DNA of 64,000 bases from Pyropia yezoensis (taxonomy: Eukaryota; Rhodophyta; Bangiophyceae; Bangiales; Bangiaceae). The position numbers were made by a program, and so were the translations under genes. This document shows positions 9,594 through 19,352 of the stretch, piece after piece; the stretch's first letter is position 1; every line of letters begins with the position of its first letter. The notes below the pieces were generated by a model. It was not told the DNA's origin. It saw nothing but the letters and a program-made list of their open reading frames with translations, and made no database searches. The stretch covers positions 40,539,030 to 40,603,029 of the forward strand of contig CM020618.1 in the NCBI GenBank assembly GCA_009829735.1, in the 5' to 3' direction.

Positions 9594-10460
9594 ATGGCGC
9601 CGTCATCTCCCCCTCTTTCCCTTCCTTCCTCTCCCTGGGAATCCGCCGACCCGTCTCGCCGCGCCTTTGAGCGCCGCGCCCTACCTCTGGCCGCCTCCAG
9701 CCTGGTCGCCCTGCTGGTCGGCCTCTTTGGGAGCGGCGCCTACGTGTACTGTGGGCGCTGGGCTTATTTGGGCGTGGCGGTTGTGCTCACCGCCCCGTCG
9801 GTGCTAGCGCCCTTTGTGGCCCCCCCCGCCGTCGACGTGGGGCGGCCGCTGCGCGACCGGTTCGGCGTCAAGGCGACATTGTGGCTGGCCATCTTTGGGT
9901 TTGTGGGCAACTGGTTCTGGTCCCACTACTTTTACGCCCTCCTCGGCGCCACCTACACTTTTGACGCACACGCTCTCAACGGGGCGCCGGTGGTGGCGTA
10001 CCTCCTCACGCACGTCTACTTTTTGGTCTACCACATTGCTGCCGCGGCGGTGCTCCGCCGGCTCGCCGCCGCGGGCGTGGACGGCCTCGCCTTTGCTGCC
10101 GCGGTTGGGGGGCTCGCCTACGCTGCTGCCGTGTTTGAGGCCGTCTCCATCGCCCACTTCCCTGGCTACTCCTTCCCCGACGTGGCCGCCGCTGTCGGGC
10201 CGGGCGCGGTCGTCTACGCCCTCTACTTTGTCGTCAGCTTCCCGGCCTACACCCACCTCGACACGGGGCGGGGGGGCGGGTGGAGCCCTTGGCGCGTGGC
10301 GGCCGACGCGCTCGCCGCGACCATGGCCGTGACGCTGCTGCTGGATGGGTGGCGCGTCGGCATTGGCCGTGTCTATCGGGGGGACACCGTCGTCGGGGGG
10401 ATGCGGATCGAGGGTGGCGGGGGGGGGGAGGACGCACGGGTACCCTGGATTTACTTGTGA
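9594..10460 (+). CDS. CPI1: Cycloeucalenol cycloisomerase
   Basis: Opens the cyclopropane ring of cycloeucalenol to give obtusifoliol, the step by which organisms that make sterols through cycloartenol return to the main route; it acts in the ER membrane. The match to plant CPI1 is strong in the centre: VKATLWLAIFGFVGNWFW, then HYFYALLGATYTF, LTHVYFLVYH and an LRRL that follows it. The C-terminal part keeps YALYFVVSFP and a VAADALAATM-like stretch. Several hydrophobic helices are visible. ATG 9594 (ACCATGG) gives 288 residues, near the plant length; in-frame ATGs at 9558 and 9471 would lengthen the N-terminus. The tail has a short Gly-rich insert. No intron is needed. Confidence 0.9.
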   Translation: MAPSSPPLSLPSSPWESADPSRRAFERRALPLAASSLVALLVGLFGSGAYVYCGRWAYLGVAVVLTAPSVLAPFVAPPAVDVGRPLRDRFGVKATLWLAIFGFVGNWFWSHYFYALLGATYTFDAHALNGAPVVAYLLTHVYFLVYHIAAAAVLRRLAAAGVDGLAFAAAVGGLAYAAAVFEAVSIAHFPGYSFPDVAAAVGPGAVVYALYFVVSFPAYTHLDTGRGGGWSPWRVAADALAATMAVTLLLDGWRVGIGRVYRGDTVVGGMRIEGGGGGEDARVPWIYL

Positions 10461-11188
10461 GGGTGGAGGCGGGAGTGGGGAATGGAGGCAACAGGGGGGG
10501 GGGAGCCCCTGCTTGAGACCTGGATGCTGTGGGGGAACGTGGGGGGGGCAAGGCCTGCGTGCGCCATGTGCGCGCCGCGGCCGCCGCGGATGCCCCCTGC
10601 TTCCAGCCTGCCGCTGCCACCACTGCCGCAGGTGAGCCGGCAGGTCCGCGGGTCTGCCCGTCAGTGGCGGCGCCGCGGCCGCTGCGCCGCGCCACGCCCG
10701 CGCCGCCGTGCCACGCCCGCTCCGCCGCACCACGCCTGCTGCAGCGCGTGCTGCGGCTGAATGCCGCTTGCCGTCCATCCGTTGGCCGCCGCCGGGACGT
10801 CGCAGCCCTCCGCCCTCCCCCCTCGCTCTCGTGACCGGAGGCTGTCCGAGTACAATGGGAAGGACGAAAGAAAAATGAAGAACACGCAGCGCCCCTGTGG
10901 CGGCACCAGCCACCGCCGGTCCATCGTCGCGGTCGACACGCTAGGGGGGCGCCCCGACGACCGTGTGGGTCGCTTTGAGGGACGGCGGTATGCCCCCCCG
11001 CCGCCCACGATGTCTAGCCCCTGCACGGTCCCGACGTTCGTTGTCCCCGCACACCCTCCCCCCGCCCCCGATCCCCTGCAGCCGCCACCCTCAATCCATC
11101 ACCACACCATTCCGCACACTCCCATCCCTGCTAACCCCCCCGCCCCCCCCCCCCCCCCCTTGCTGATCTCCCTTCGCCGACGGCCAAC
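10461..11188. other. Intergenic between two converging genes
   Basis: Downstream of CPI1 (plus) and of the RopGEF (minus). It is C-rich at 11130-11160 and has no supported gene. Both genes should end transcription here; no clear polyadenylation motif was picked out. Confidence 0.5.
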
Positions 11189-14100
11189 TCAGAGCGTCGA
11201 CCCCCCGCCCCCCTCCCCCCCGCGTGCCCGCCTGTCTGCCTCGAGCACCGCGTCGAGGCGGTCAAGCATCCGCACCGCCCGCGCCTCGAGCGCCCGGCTG
11301 TACGCCTCGAGGACCGCCTTGCCCACGTCCGTGTTGTGGCGGATCTTGGCCTGCTCCAGCGCCGTGTGGCCCATGCCCGGAAAGTCCCGCCGCAGCCGGT
11401 CGAGCGCAATCGCCACCCGGGAGCGGGCGCGGTCAAAGCGGGCGCCCCGCGCGCGGGAGGACGGCAGCAGCGACAGCGTCCCGCCCCCGCCCCCCACCGA
11501 CCGGGCGTCCCAGACGGCGGCCAGCTTCTCCAGGTTGGACGTCAGCTCCGTCGCCGCCGCCGTGTGCCACAGCCCGCGCTGCCGCGCATAGTCGCGGACG
11601 GCAAACATGTCCCAGGTGGTCAGCGCAAAGAGGAGCTCGTTGCCGACAATCGCGCGGGAGCGGGCGGGGAGGGTGGCGGTAAAGGCGGCGGGGGTGGGGA
11701 TGCTGCCCAGGACGGTCGTGTTGATCGTCGCCGTGGCCGTGTAAATGGAGGAGAGCGTCTCGTGGGCAGTGGTCAGCGACGCCCGCGTCGCGTCGGGGAG
11801 GCCCCCGGGGGGTACAATGGGGGCCGGCAGCCACCAGCGGTGGTTGGGGGCGCCGCCGCCGCTGCTGCCACCACCGCCGCCGCCACGGCGGCGGCCCACA
11901 GCCGACGGCCCCACGTCGCCGTCGCCAGCCGGCTCGGCGTACGTGAGCACCCCCTCGAGCGCCCCAAAGCCGGCGGCAGTGGCCACCAGCCGCGCGTCAC
12001 AGTCCCGGAGGACGGGCAGGTGCTTGGCGATATCCTCCCGCTGCACGTCCACCGCCCGCGCGACGCGGCGGCCGTCGGCGCCGGTCACCGCGCGGGTGAC
12101 CTTGACGATAATCGCCTCGATGGGGCGGAGGTAGCCGCTCTCCAGCTCCACCGTCCACGTGCGGACCCACTTGGGCTTGAGCGGCGCCAGCCGCTTGTAC
12201 TCGCCAAACGTGCGGGTGCCGAGGTTGGTGAGCCCCTCTGACAGGGACAGCGCCTGGGACACCCCGTGCGTGCCGCCGCTGAGGTCATTGCCCAGCGCCA
12301 CCTGGCGATACATGCGGCGGTACACGAGGAGCTCCTCCTCCTTGCTCGCATCCCAGCCCGACCGGGAGGTAGACGTGGGGCGGCCGGTGCTACCCCGCCC
12401 CGCACTGCCGCCCCCGTCGGCGGTCGAGTCGCGGCGGCTGAGGCGGGCGGGCGAGTGGCGGGGCGGCGGCGGCACCACCACCAGCCCTGTCGCGGAGGAC
12501 GCCGACGGCACCACCACCCCACCGTCGCCCACCGCCACCACCCCCGTCGATGATGGGAGGCGGTCCGACAGGGGGGACGGCAGCGCCCCGTCGCTGGGCG
12601 ACGCCACCAGCACCCGCGGTGGCGGGCCGCCACCGCCGCCACCGGCACGGCCACCACCACCACCGCCACCCACCACGGGGCCCGACGAGGACGGTACCAG
12701 ACGGGCGGACGGTGGCGGCGGCGGTGCCACGGCGCCACGGCCATCAACGACCGCCCCCCTGCGGCGGCTCTGTGCCGGCGCGGTGACGGCGGTGGCGGCG
12801 GCGGCGGCGGCGGCAGCGTCCAGGCTGTCGATGCTGCCGCCCGGCTCGGCGTCGTCAAAGCCGGGCAGCAGCGCCCGCGCCGGGTCGGTGAGCAGCCGGT
12901 CCACGCTGTCCGCGGCGGCCCGCCGACGGGCGCGGGCCGCCGCGGGGGGGGGCGGCGGCGGCGGGGCGGCGTCTCCATCCACAGGCACGGCGGGGGTGGC
13001 CCGCGCCTTTTTCTTACCCCGCCGCGCGCTGCGGGGCGCCGCCACCGCCGGCGGCGGCGCCGCCGCCGGGGCGGGCGCGGCAGCGGCGACAGCAACCGCA
13101 GGGGCTGGGGAGGGGGGCGCCCCCCCCCCCCCTCCCGCACCGCCGCCACCCCCCCCCTCTGCCGGTGGGGAGCCCCCCGCGCCGTCAGACGAGTCGGTCA
13201 TGGAGAACTCTGCGACCGCCTCGCGGAGGTCCTCGCAGCGCTCGATAAAGGCGGCCGCCTGCGCGCGGCACGTTGCCGCCTCGGCGGGGGGCAGGCCCGG
13301 GATGACCCTGGCAAACAGGTCCACCGCCGCCACGTACAGGCTGTACGCGTTGAGGTAGTCCCCGTCCATGTCGTAGGTGGCCGCGGCAGTGGCGGTTTCC
13401 GCCACCTGCGCAAAGATGGCGCGGCGGGGCGAGTCGAGGCTGGGGGGGGAGGGGGGGGGGGGGGGGTCGTCGGCCGGGGGGACCGGGGGGGGCTGGCCGG
13501 CGCGTGCGTGCACCCCACTGCCGCGTCCGCCGGGGGCGGGGAGGAGGAGGAGGAGGCGGGGGCAGGCGCCCCGGCAGTCGCCTGCGCCGGTTGCCTATCC
13601 ACCGGCGGCCGCGCCGCGTCGGCCGGTGTGGCGGCAGTGGCGGCTGCAGCAGCGGCGGCGGCGGCGACGGCGGCGGCGGCTTCCTCCTCCTCCCCCTCCG
13701 CCTCAGTGAGGAAGGCGTAGCCCTCGGCGAGCGCCGCGCCCGTCGCGACCGCCCGCCGGTTCACCGAGTCACTCTCCACCGGCGGCGGGAGGCCCGCCCA
13801 GCCGCCATCCGCACTCGCGCCCGCCCCCCCGTCGGCGGCGGCACCCCCAAGGCCCGGCCCCGGGAGGGCCTCGTGCAGCCGCCGCATCAGCTCGACGTCG
13901 CTCCCCAGCCGGGCGGCCGCCGCCCCGACCGCTGCCGCGTGGTCGCCGGCGCTGCCGCCGGCGGGGGCCCCCGCAGGGCCGCCGCCGCCGCCGCCGCCGC
14001 CACCCCCACCCCCACCACCCCAGCCGCCCGCACGGCCAACCGCCCCCGGCGCCATTCCCGCCGCCGCGCGGGCGCCCACGAGGGGGTCACTGTGGGCGCC

Positions 14101-14862
14101 CGTGGCGGGGCCGCCCCCCGCTGGCGCCCCCCCCGCCCCACCACCAGTGCCCCCCCCCCGCCCCGGGGCGGCGCCCCAGCCCGCCGCCCGCAACGCCTCG
14201 TAGCGGGCGAGCGCGCTCGGGTCACTGTGGGGCACCCGGTTGACGGGCATGTCAAAGGTGTCCCCCCAGGTGTCAGCGCCCAGGGAGGAGCCCCCCACCA
14301 GGGAGCCCGCCGTCGACAGCCCCGGGGGGGGGGTCTCAAACGCGCGGATGCGCGCGGCGATGCTACCACCGCCGCCTCCGCCACCGCCGCCGCCGTCGCC
14401 GCCACCACCGCCGTCGCCGCCGTCGCCGCCGCCGCCGACGGCAGCAGGGGATGCCAGGCCCGCCGAGCCGCGGACGCGGCCCGCCACAAACGCCGACAGC
14501 GACGGGAGCGGGGCGGGTGGGAGGGGCGGCTCGGCCGTCGCTGCCGTCCCTGCCGCTGCTGCCGGCGGCTTGACCCGTCCCGCGGGGGGCGTCCCGACTG
14601 GTGGCGCCGCCGCCCCTCCGCCGGGGGGGCTCCCCGCCAGAGGGGACGACGGCGGTGCCGGCGCCGGTGCCCGCGTCGGTGCCGTCCCCGTCGGCGTCGC
14701 CGCCGCCGCCGCGACGGCGTCGGCGGCGGCGGCGGCCGAGGAGGCGGCGGCGTCCGCGTCGGCCGGGGGGTTGGCGGGGGTGGCGACCTCAAAGCGGCGG
14801 CGTCGCTCGGTGATGTGCGCGCCAACGGGGCCGTCGTCGGCCGCCGAGGGGGGGGGGGCCAT
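11189..14862 (-). CDS. RopGEF: MIT-like domain plus PRONE domain
   Basis: The minus-strand frame from 13513 down encodes 774 residues. Residues 31-103 resemble an MIT domain (a three-helix unit with DGDYLNAYSLYVAAVDLF). A long disordered Ser/Pro/Ala/Gly stretch follows, then a PRONE domain at about 388-755: SGGTHGVSQALSLSEGLTNL, W-W-L-P followed by VPPGGL, then FPGMGHTALEQAKIRHNTDV and GKAVLEAYSRALEARA. PRONE is the exchange domain that loads ROP/Rac GTPases with GTP. A second frame, 14862-13510, supplies a low-complexity N-terminus of about 450 residues and must join near the G-run at 13441-13466, by a sequencing error or an unseen short intron. The PRONE assignment is firm, the MIT call fair, and the exact start uncertain. 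It diverges from the flavohemoglobin gene. Confidence 0.8.
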
Positions 14863-17088
14863 GACGGCAGCGCCGCGCCGCGATGCGCCGGGGGGGGGGG
14901 GGGGGCAATGGGATACAAAGACGTGGGGGAGGAGCGCGAGGGGGATTGGTGGTGGGTTGACGGGCGTGGGAGGGTGGCGATCAGGGGGATGGGAGAGGAG
15001 GGGTGGGGGGTCCGGGTGCCGTAGGTACAGGGCGGGAGGGTGGTGGTGGGTGGATGGATGGACGGGTGGGTGGATGGATGGACGGGTGGGGGCCGAGGAG
15101 CGAGCGCGGAGCCGTTGGTGCCGACGAGTGGGTGGGGGGGGAAGAGGGGGGGGGGTCGGGTACGTACGGCCGCCTCAACTACCGGCGCAGGCAGAGGGGA
15201 GCGCGGAGGACCGGGCCGGTGCAGGCAGGGGGGACGTTGGCCGCAGCGGCAGCCCGCGGGAGCGGCGGGCGCGGCAGCGCGAGCGGCGGTGTGTCTGCGG
15301 GGTGTGCCGCCGGCCAGCCGCCGCGGCTGGTGGACGCGTGAGCACACCACGTCGCGCCGCGGCACGCCGACGCTCGCGTCCGCGCCACGGTCCGGAGCGG
15401 GAGGGAGAGGGGTGGCGCGCCAGGGATTGCCGCCGCCGCTGACGGGGGTTGGTGGGGGTGGGGGGGTGTGGCGCGGCGCGGGTGGCCCGTGGCGCGCGCG
15501 CGAGCGGGGCGGCGGGAGCGCCCGTTGGTGGGCGGTGGAAGACGGGTGGTGAGGGGGGAGGTGGGCGGGACGCCAAGCGACCCCGTTTCAAAATGGCGGC
15601 GCGGGAGGTTGCGCGTGCTTTGAACGTTCAAATTGGGGGAAGGTCCAGGCGCGTGTGCACGTGAGGTCGTCGACGACGCCTAAGAGGACTTTGAAAATTC
15701 TCAGTTCGAACCAGTATTGTCCTCCTAAAGTCCACTTCATTGGATAGACGGACATCAAACTCCAAACCAATCAGCCGACGGACATTTTCGAGCCACTTCC
15801 TACACGAGGAATGTCCTCCCCCAATCACTCCCATACATTCGCTCGATCGACACGACGATCCACCCAGATCAGCGAATGGAAGATGGGGCGTGGCCCGCCC
15901 CGGCTCTCTCGCTGTGTGGGGAGGAGCAGCTGTGCGGATCCCTCGAGTCGTGGGGGGCCCTCGCGGCACGCTCGCGTTGGCCTTCCCGGCGTGGGGCTCC
16001 CGCCCAGTCTGACGCAGGCCGCCCAGGCAGCTGCCGCGCGCCCCTGGCGCAGCACCTCACGCAATTGCCGCACATTGGGACTGTGGCTACAGCTGGACCG
16101 AGGTCGCGGCCGCGCAGCGCGCGCTGTGACCGCCGGGAGCATGCAGAAACCCCTTCTGGTTGGCACTGACGCCCGCGGATTTGATGCTGGTGCGGGCGCA
16201 CGGCAGCCGCAGCTGCGACTCACATCCCCCCACCTCCGCCACCCGCGGGTACTGTACAGTACATAGGGTATAGCTACCGGTGTTTACCCCCCCCCCCCCC
16301 TCCCCCTTTGACGTGCCGCCCCGCGGGGCCGCGCTGCCGTGGTTTGGGCGTTATTTTGTTCTTCCACGCCCCGCGCTGCGCTACAAGCGACGGTGGCTCG
16401 GCGGTCGCGCTGGGCGGGTCCCAGCTCACGCCCCCTGTGGTGGGGTGCGGGGGGGTTGCGCCCAACACAGGGTGGGCCGAAGGAGGTGTCCGAGCCCGCC
16501 GCGCCCACCGGCGTGCCACCGCAACATCTCCGCCATCATCGAGAAACTGTGATGGAAGGTCTTGCTGTTGTGTTCTCCGAGGAGGTGGTGGGGGGGGGGA
16601 GGGCAGAGGTCGTGCGTTTCGGGCGGCCGCCAGCGTGACCCGCCGCCCCCCCCCCACGGCGGAGTGCGCCACACGCAGCCGCCGTGCGTGTCGCGCCAGA
16701 GGCATTGCCGCCGGCCCGTTGCCCTGCTTGGCGTCCCGGCTCTCGTGTCTGGCAGGCCTGTCGTGGGGACGGCCGCCAGGACTTGAACCCAGCCGGGCAT
16801 TCCGGAGCGACCCGCCCGAACGCCTTCGCACTTTGTCACGCCCCACCCGTCTGTCACGCCCCATCATCTCTCCGCCTTCATCCCTCTCCTTTTCCCCATC
16901 GCTCTCCCGCCCCACAACCCTCTCCCACTGCCATTTTTCCTCTCTCTCCCCGCCTCCCTCTCGCCCCCCCACCCTCCTGCGCGTCCACTCCTTTGCGACC
17001 TAGCACCTTCTCCTTTCCCCTCCTTTCCCTCCGCTTCTCTCCTTTTATCCCCCTCGCCTCCCCCTGTGCTGTGTCTGACGGTTTCATC
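14863..17088. other. Divergent intergenic region, RopGEF / flavohemoglobin
   Basis: No supported gene. It holds a 20-bp unit repeated twice near 15049-15090 (ggatggatgg-type minisatellite), a 14-bp palindrome TTTGAACGTTCAAA at 15619-15632, another, GTACTGTACAGTAC, at 16249-16262, and a pyrimidine-rich tract at about 16850-17065 just before the flavohemoglobin start that may be its 5' leader. Confidence 0.5.
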
Positions 17089-18393
17089 ATGGGCGTACTC
17101 AGCCCAGACACAGTCCGCATCGTCAAGAGCACCGCGCCTGTACTCAAGGAGCATGGCTCCACCATCGTCGAGCGCTTCTATTCACTCCTGTTTGAGCGGC
17201 ACCCCGAAGCGGCCGCCTACTTCAACATTGTTCCCACCGCCGCTGCCGGCAGCGGCGACGCCGGCGGCGGCGACGCCTGCGCCCGTGGCCAGTCGCGGGA
17301 ACAGATCCAGCGCCTCTCCATGGCCGTCCTCTTCTACGCCGAGAAGATTGACGCGCTTGACACCCTCGGCCCCGTCCTGGACCGCATCGCGTCCAAGCAC
17401 TTGTCGCGGGCCACGCCGGCGGCCTTTTACCCCGCCATTGGCTCATGCCTCATCGCGGCCATTGGCGATGTCCTCGGCGCGGCGGCGACGCCAGAGATTG
17501 TCGCCGCGTGGACCGAGGCGTACGGGTTCCTGGCCGACGCTCTGATGGCGACTGAGGCCAAGCTGACAGAGGGCCTCGCGTCGGCAACGGGGGGGTGGAC
17601 CACCCACGCGCCCTTTGAGGTTGTGATGGTGGCCAAGGAGGCGGTGCCGGTGGGAAAGGCCGCGTCGCTCACCCTCCGCCCGACGGCGGCAGCGCCGGTG
17701 ACGTTGCCGTCGTGGAAGCCGGGACAGTACGTGGGCCTCTGCCTGGAAGCGACGGCCGTCGGCGGCGCCGACGCCGACGTGGGGCAGCCGGGCGCGTCGT
17801 TCCGTCGCACCTGCTTTATCACCTCTGCCCCTAGCGACGGGGCGTGCCTGCGGGTCACGCTGGTGTCAGGTCCCGGCGTGCCTGTCGACCCCGTCACGGA
17901 GGCGCTGATGCGCCTCCCCGTGGGGGCGGAGGTGGGGGTGAGCCCCCCCCTGGGCAGCTTTACCTACGACCACCCGGTGCTGGGCTCGCGACGGCCGTCG
18001 TCGCCGGCCGTGTTTGTCACATCCGAGGCGGGGGTCCCCGAGGTGGCCACGCTCGTGCGCCAGACGCTCGCCGCGGGCCGCCCCGTCACGCTCGTCCGGC
18101 ACGTCACGACCGACGCGGTGGCCGCCGCGCCCGCCGCCGAGCAATTGATGGGCGCGGAGCTGGCGGCGGCGGGCGAGGCAGCCGAGGGCGCCGGCGGGGG
18201 CCACCTGTCGCAGGTGGTGGTGCGCGCACCCGCCGACGTGGCGGCCGCGGTCGGCGCACGGGCGGTGGCTGACGCTGAGTTCTTTGTGGCGTCGACGCCG
18301 CCGACGCTGGCGGGGGAAGTCCGCGACGCGTTGGTGGGGGGGAGCGGTGTGCCAGTGGAGCGGGTCCTCCACGCAGGCTACGTGCCTGCGTGA
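17089..18393 (+). CDS. Flavohemoglobin-like protein with degenerate reductase half
   Basis: A 434-residue protein. The globin half (1-165) begins with the flavohemoglobin-style SPDTVRIVKSTAPVL, keeps an F-Y pair in the B helix (ERFYSLLFERHPEAAAYFN) and the proximal-His segment IASKHLSRATPAAFYPAIG, so haem binding is likely. A Gly/Ala-rich insert of about 20 residues follows YFN. The second half is laid out like the FAD and NAD(P)H domains (WKPGQYVGLCLE, PPLGSFTYD), but the flavin R-x-Y-S motif reads RRTCFITS, the G-x-G-x-T-P nucleotide loop reads SEAGVPEV, and the C-terminal CGP is absent. Known family members turn NO into nitrate; here electron supply is doubtful. Single exon; start chosen where globin homology begins. 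Confidence 0.8.
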   Translation: MGVLSPDTVRIVKSTAPVLKEHGSTIVERFYSLLFERHPEAAAYFNIVPTAAAGSGDAGGGDACARGQSREQIQRLSMAVLFYAEKIDALDTLGPVLDRIASKHLSRATPAAFYPAIGSCLIAAIGDVLGAAATPEIVAAWTEAYGFLADALMATEAKLTEGLASATGGWTTHAPFEVVMVAKEAVPVGKAASLTLRPTAAAPVTLPSWKPGQYVGLCLEATAVGGADADVGQPGASFRRTCFITSAPSDGACLRVTLVSGPGVPVDPVTEALMRLPVGAEVGVSPPLGSFTYDHPVLGSRRPSSPAVFVTSEAGVPEVATLVRQTLAAGRPVTLVRHVTTDAVAAAPAAEQLMGAELAAAGEAAEGAGGGHLSQVVVRAPADVAAAVGARAVADAEFFVASTPPTLAGEVRDALVGGSGVPVERVLHAGYVPA

Positions 18394-18415
18394 GGGGCGA
18401 CGCTGTGCCCCAGAC

Positions 18416-18540
18416 GTGAATGTGGCTGTGGCGGTGGGGGTTCTGGGGGCGGAGGGGAGATGGCTTGCAGGCATTGCGTGAATGTGGCCGTGGCGGTGGG
18501 GGGTGCGCGGGGTCGAGGAGAAGATGGCTAGCTGAGAATG
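18416..18540 (+). repeat. Tandem duplication of a ~62-bp unit downstream of the flavohemoglobin
   Basis: Unit 1 starts at 18416 (gtgaatgtggctgtggcggt) and unit 2 at 18478 (gtgaatgtggccgtggcggt). Both share a later agatggct block. They lie in the probable 3' untranslated region. Confidence 0.6.
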
Positions 18541-19352
18541 CAGACCGGGGTAGGACACACGAACAGTGTGTGACGATTAAAGCTTGGTGACCGGGAGTAC
18601 ATCGAGCGTGTCGCTCGTTTGCCGTCTGGCTGTCCGTGCCGTTTGGGCATTGGTGCGTCAACAGTCCCTACTGTCACATGGTCGATGGCTTCCACACCTG
18701 TTTGGCGGGGCTGTATGCCGGAGAAAGTGCGCCTGCGCAATCTTACCGGTTGTGATGGCTACAGGCCAGGCGGTGTGTTTGCCCAGCGGTGCAGTCTCAC
18801 AGTGACCGACTGGAGGGGAGTCCCCAGGAAGGGCGCCTGTGGCAGCTGGCGGGGCACTGCTTGAGGCGAACCGTCGGGCCTCCATGCAGGGGGCTGATAT
18901 GTACCGTTCATTGTTCTTCCACGGCGGACCCCATGTGTATAGCTGCAGGGTACATCATGATCATCATGTCGATGATCGACGGATCCCAAAACGGACAGTT
19001 GTCGGCTTTAGACTTAAGTCGAGAAGTTCAGGTGGTTGTCTAGCAACACAATTGTTGTGATTGCTCTCTCCTCCCAGAGCCAGATGGCTGTATCTGCCGC
19101 AACTGTCAGGTGACGCCTAGAATGTCACCACTCACTGTGCCTGCGGCGGGGGGCTGCCCACTCACTTCGCGCTCGGCCGCTCTTGGTTACGTCCGTCGCG
19201 GTCATCCACTCTCCCAGACACCGCCGCTCCCTCACCGCAGCCACAAGCACAGCTCTTGCCTGCTCTCTTTCTTGGGCACCCGCCGCTGCGCTGTACCGCA
19301 GGCAATCCCCGCCCCCCCTCCGCGCCCCCCCCCACCCCGCCCCGTGATTGGA
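18541..19352. other. Intergenic / 5' region of the phosphatase gene
   Basis: No gene supported. An upstream in-frame ATG at 19110 could extend the next gene by 81 residues, but the segment lacks coding character. Confidence 0.45.

Noticed and set aside
12159..15442. Long plus-strand ORFs opposite the RopGEF
   Set aside because: The minus strand carries PRONE and MIT homology; the plus frames are low-complexity shadows.
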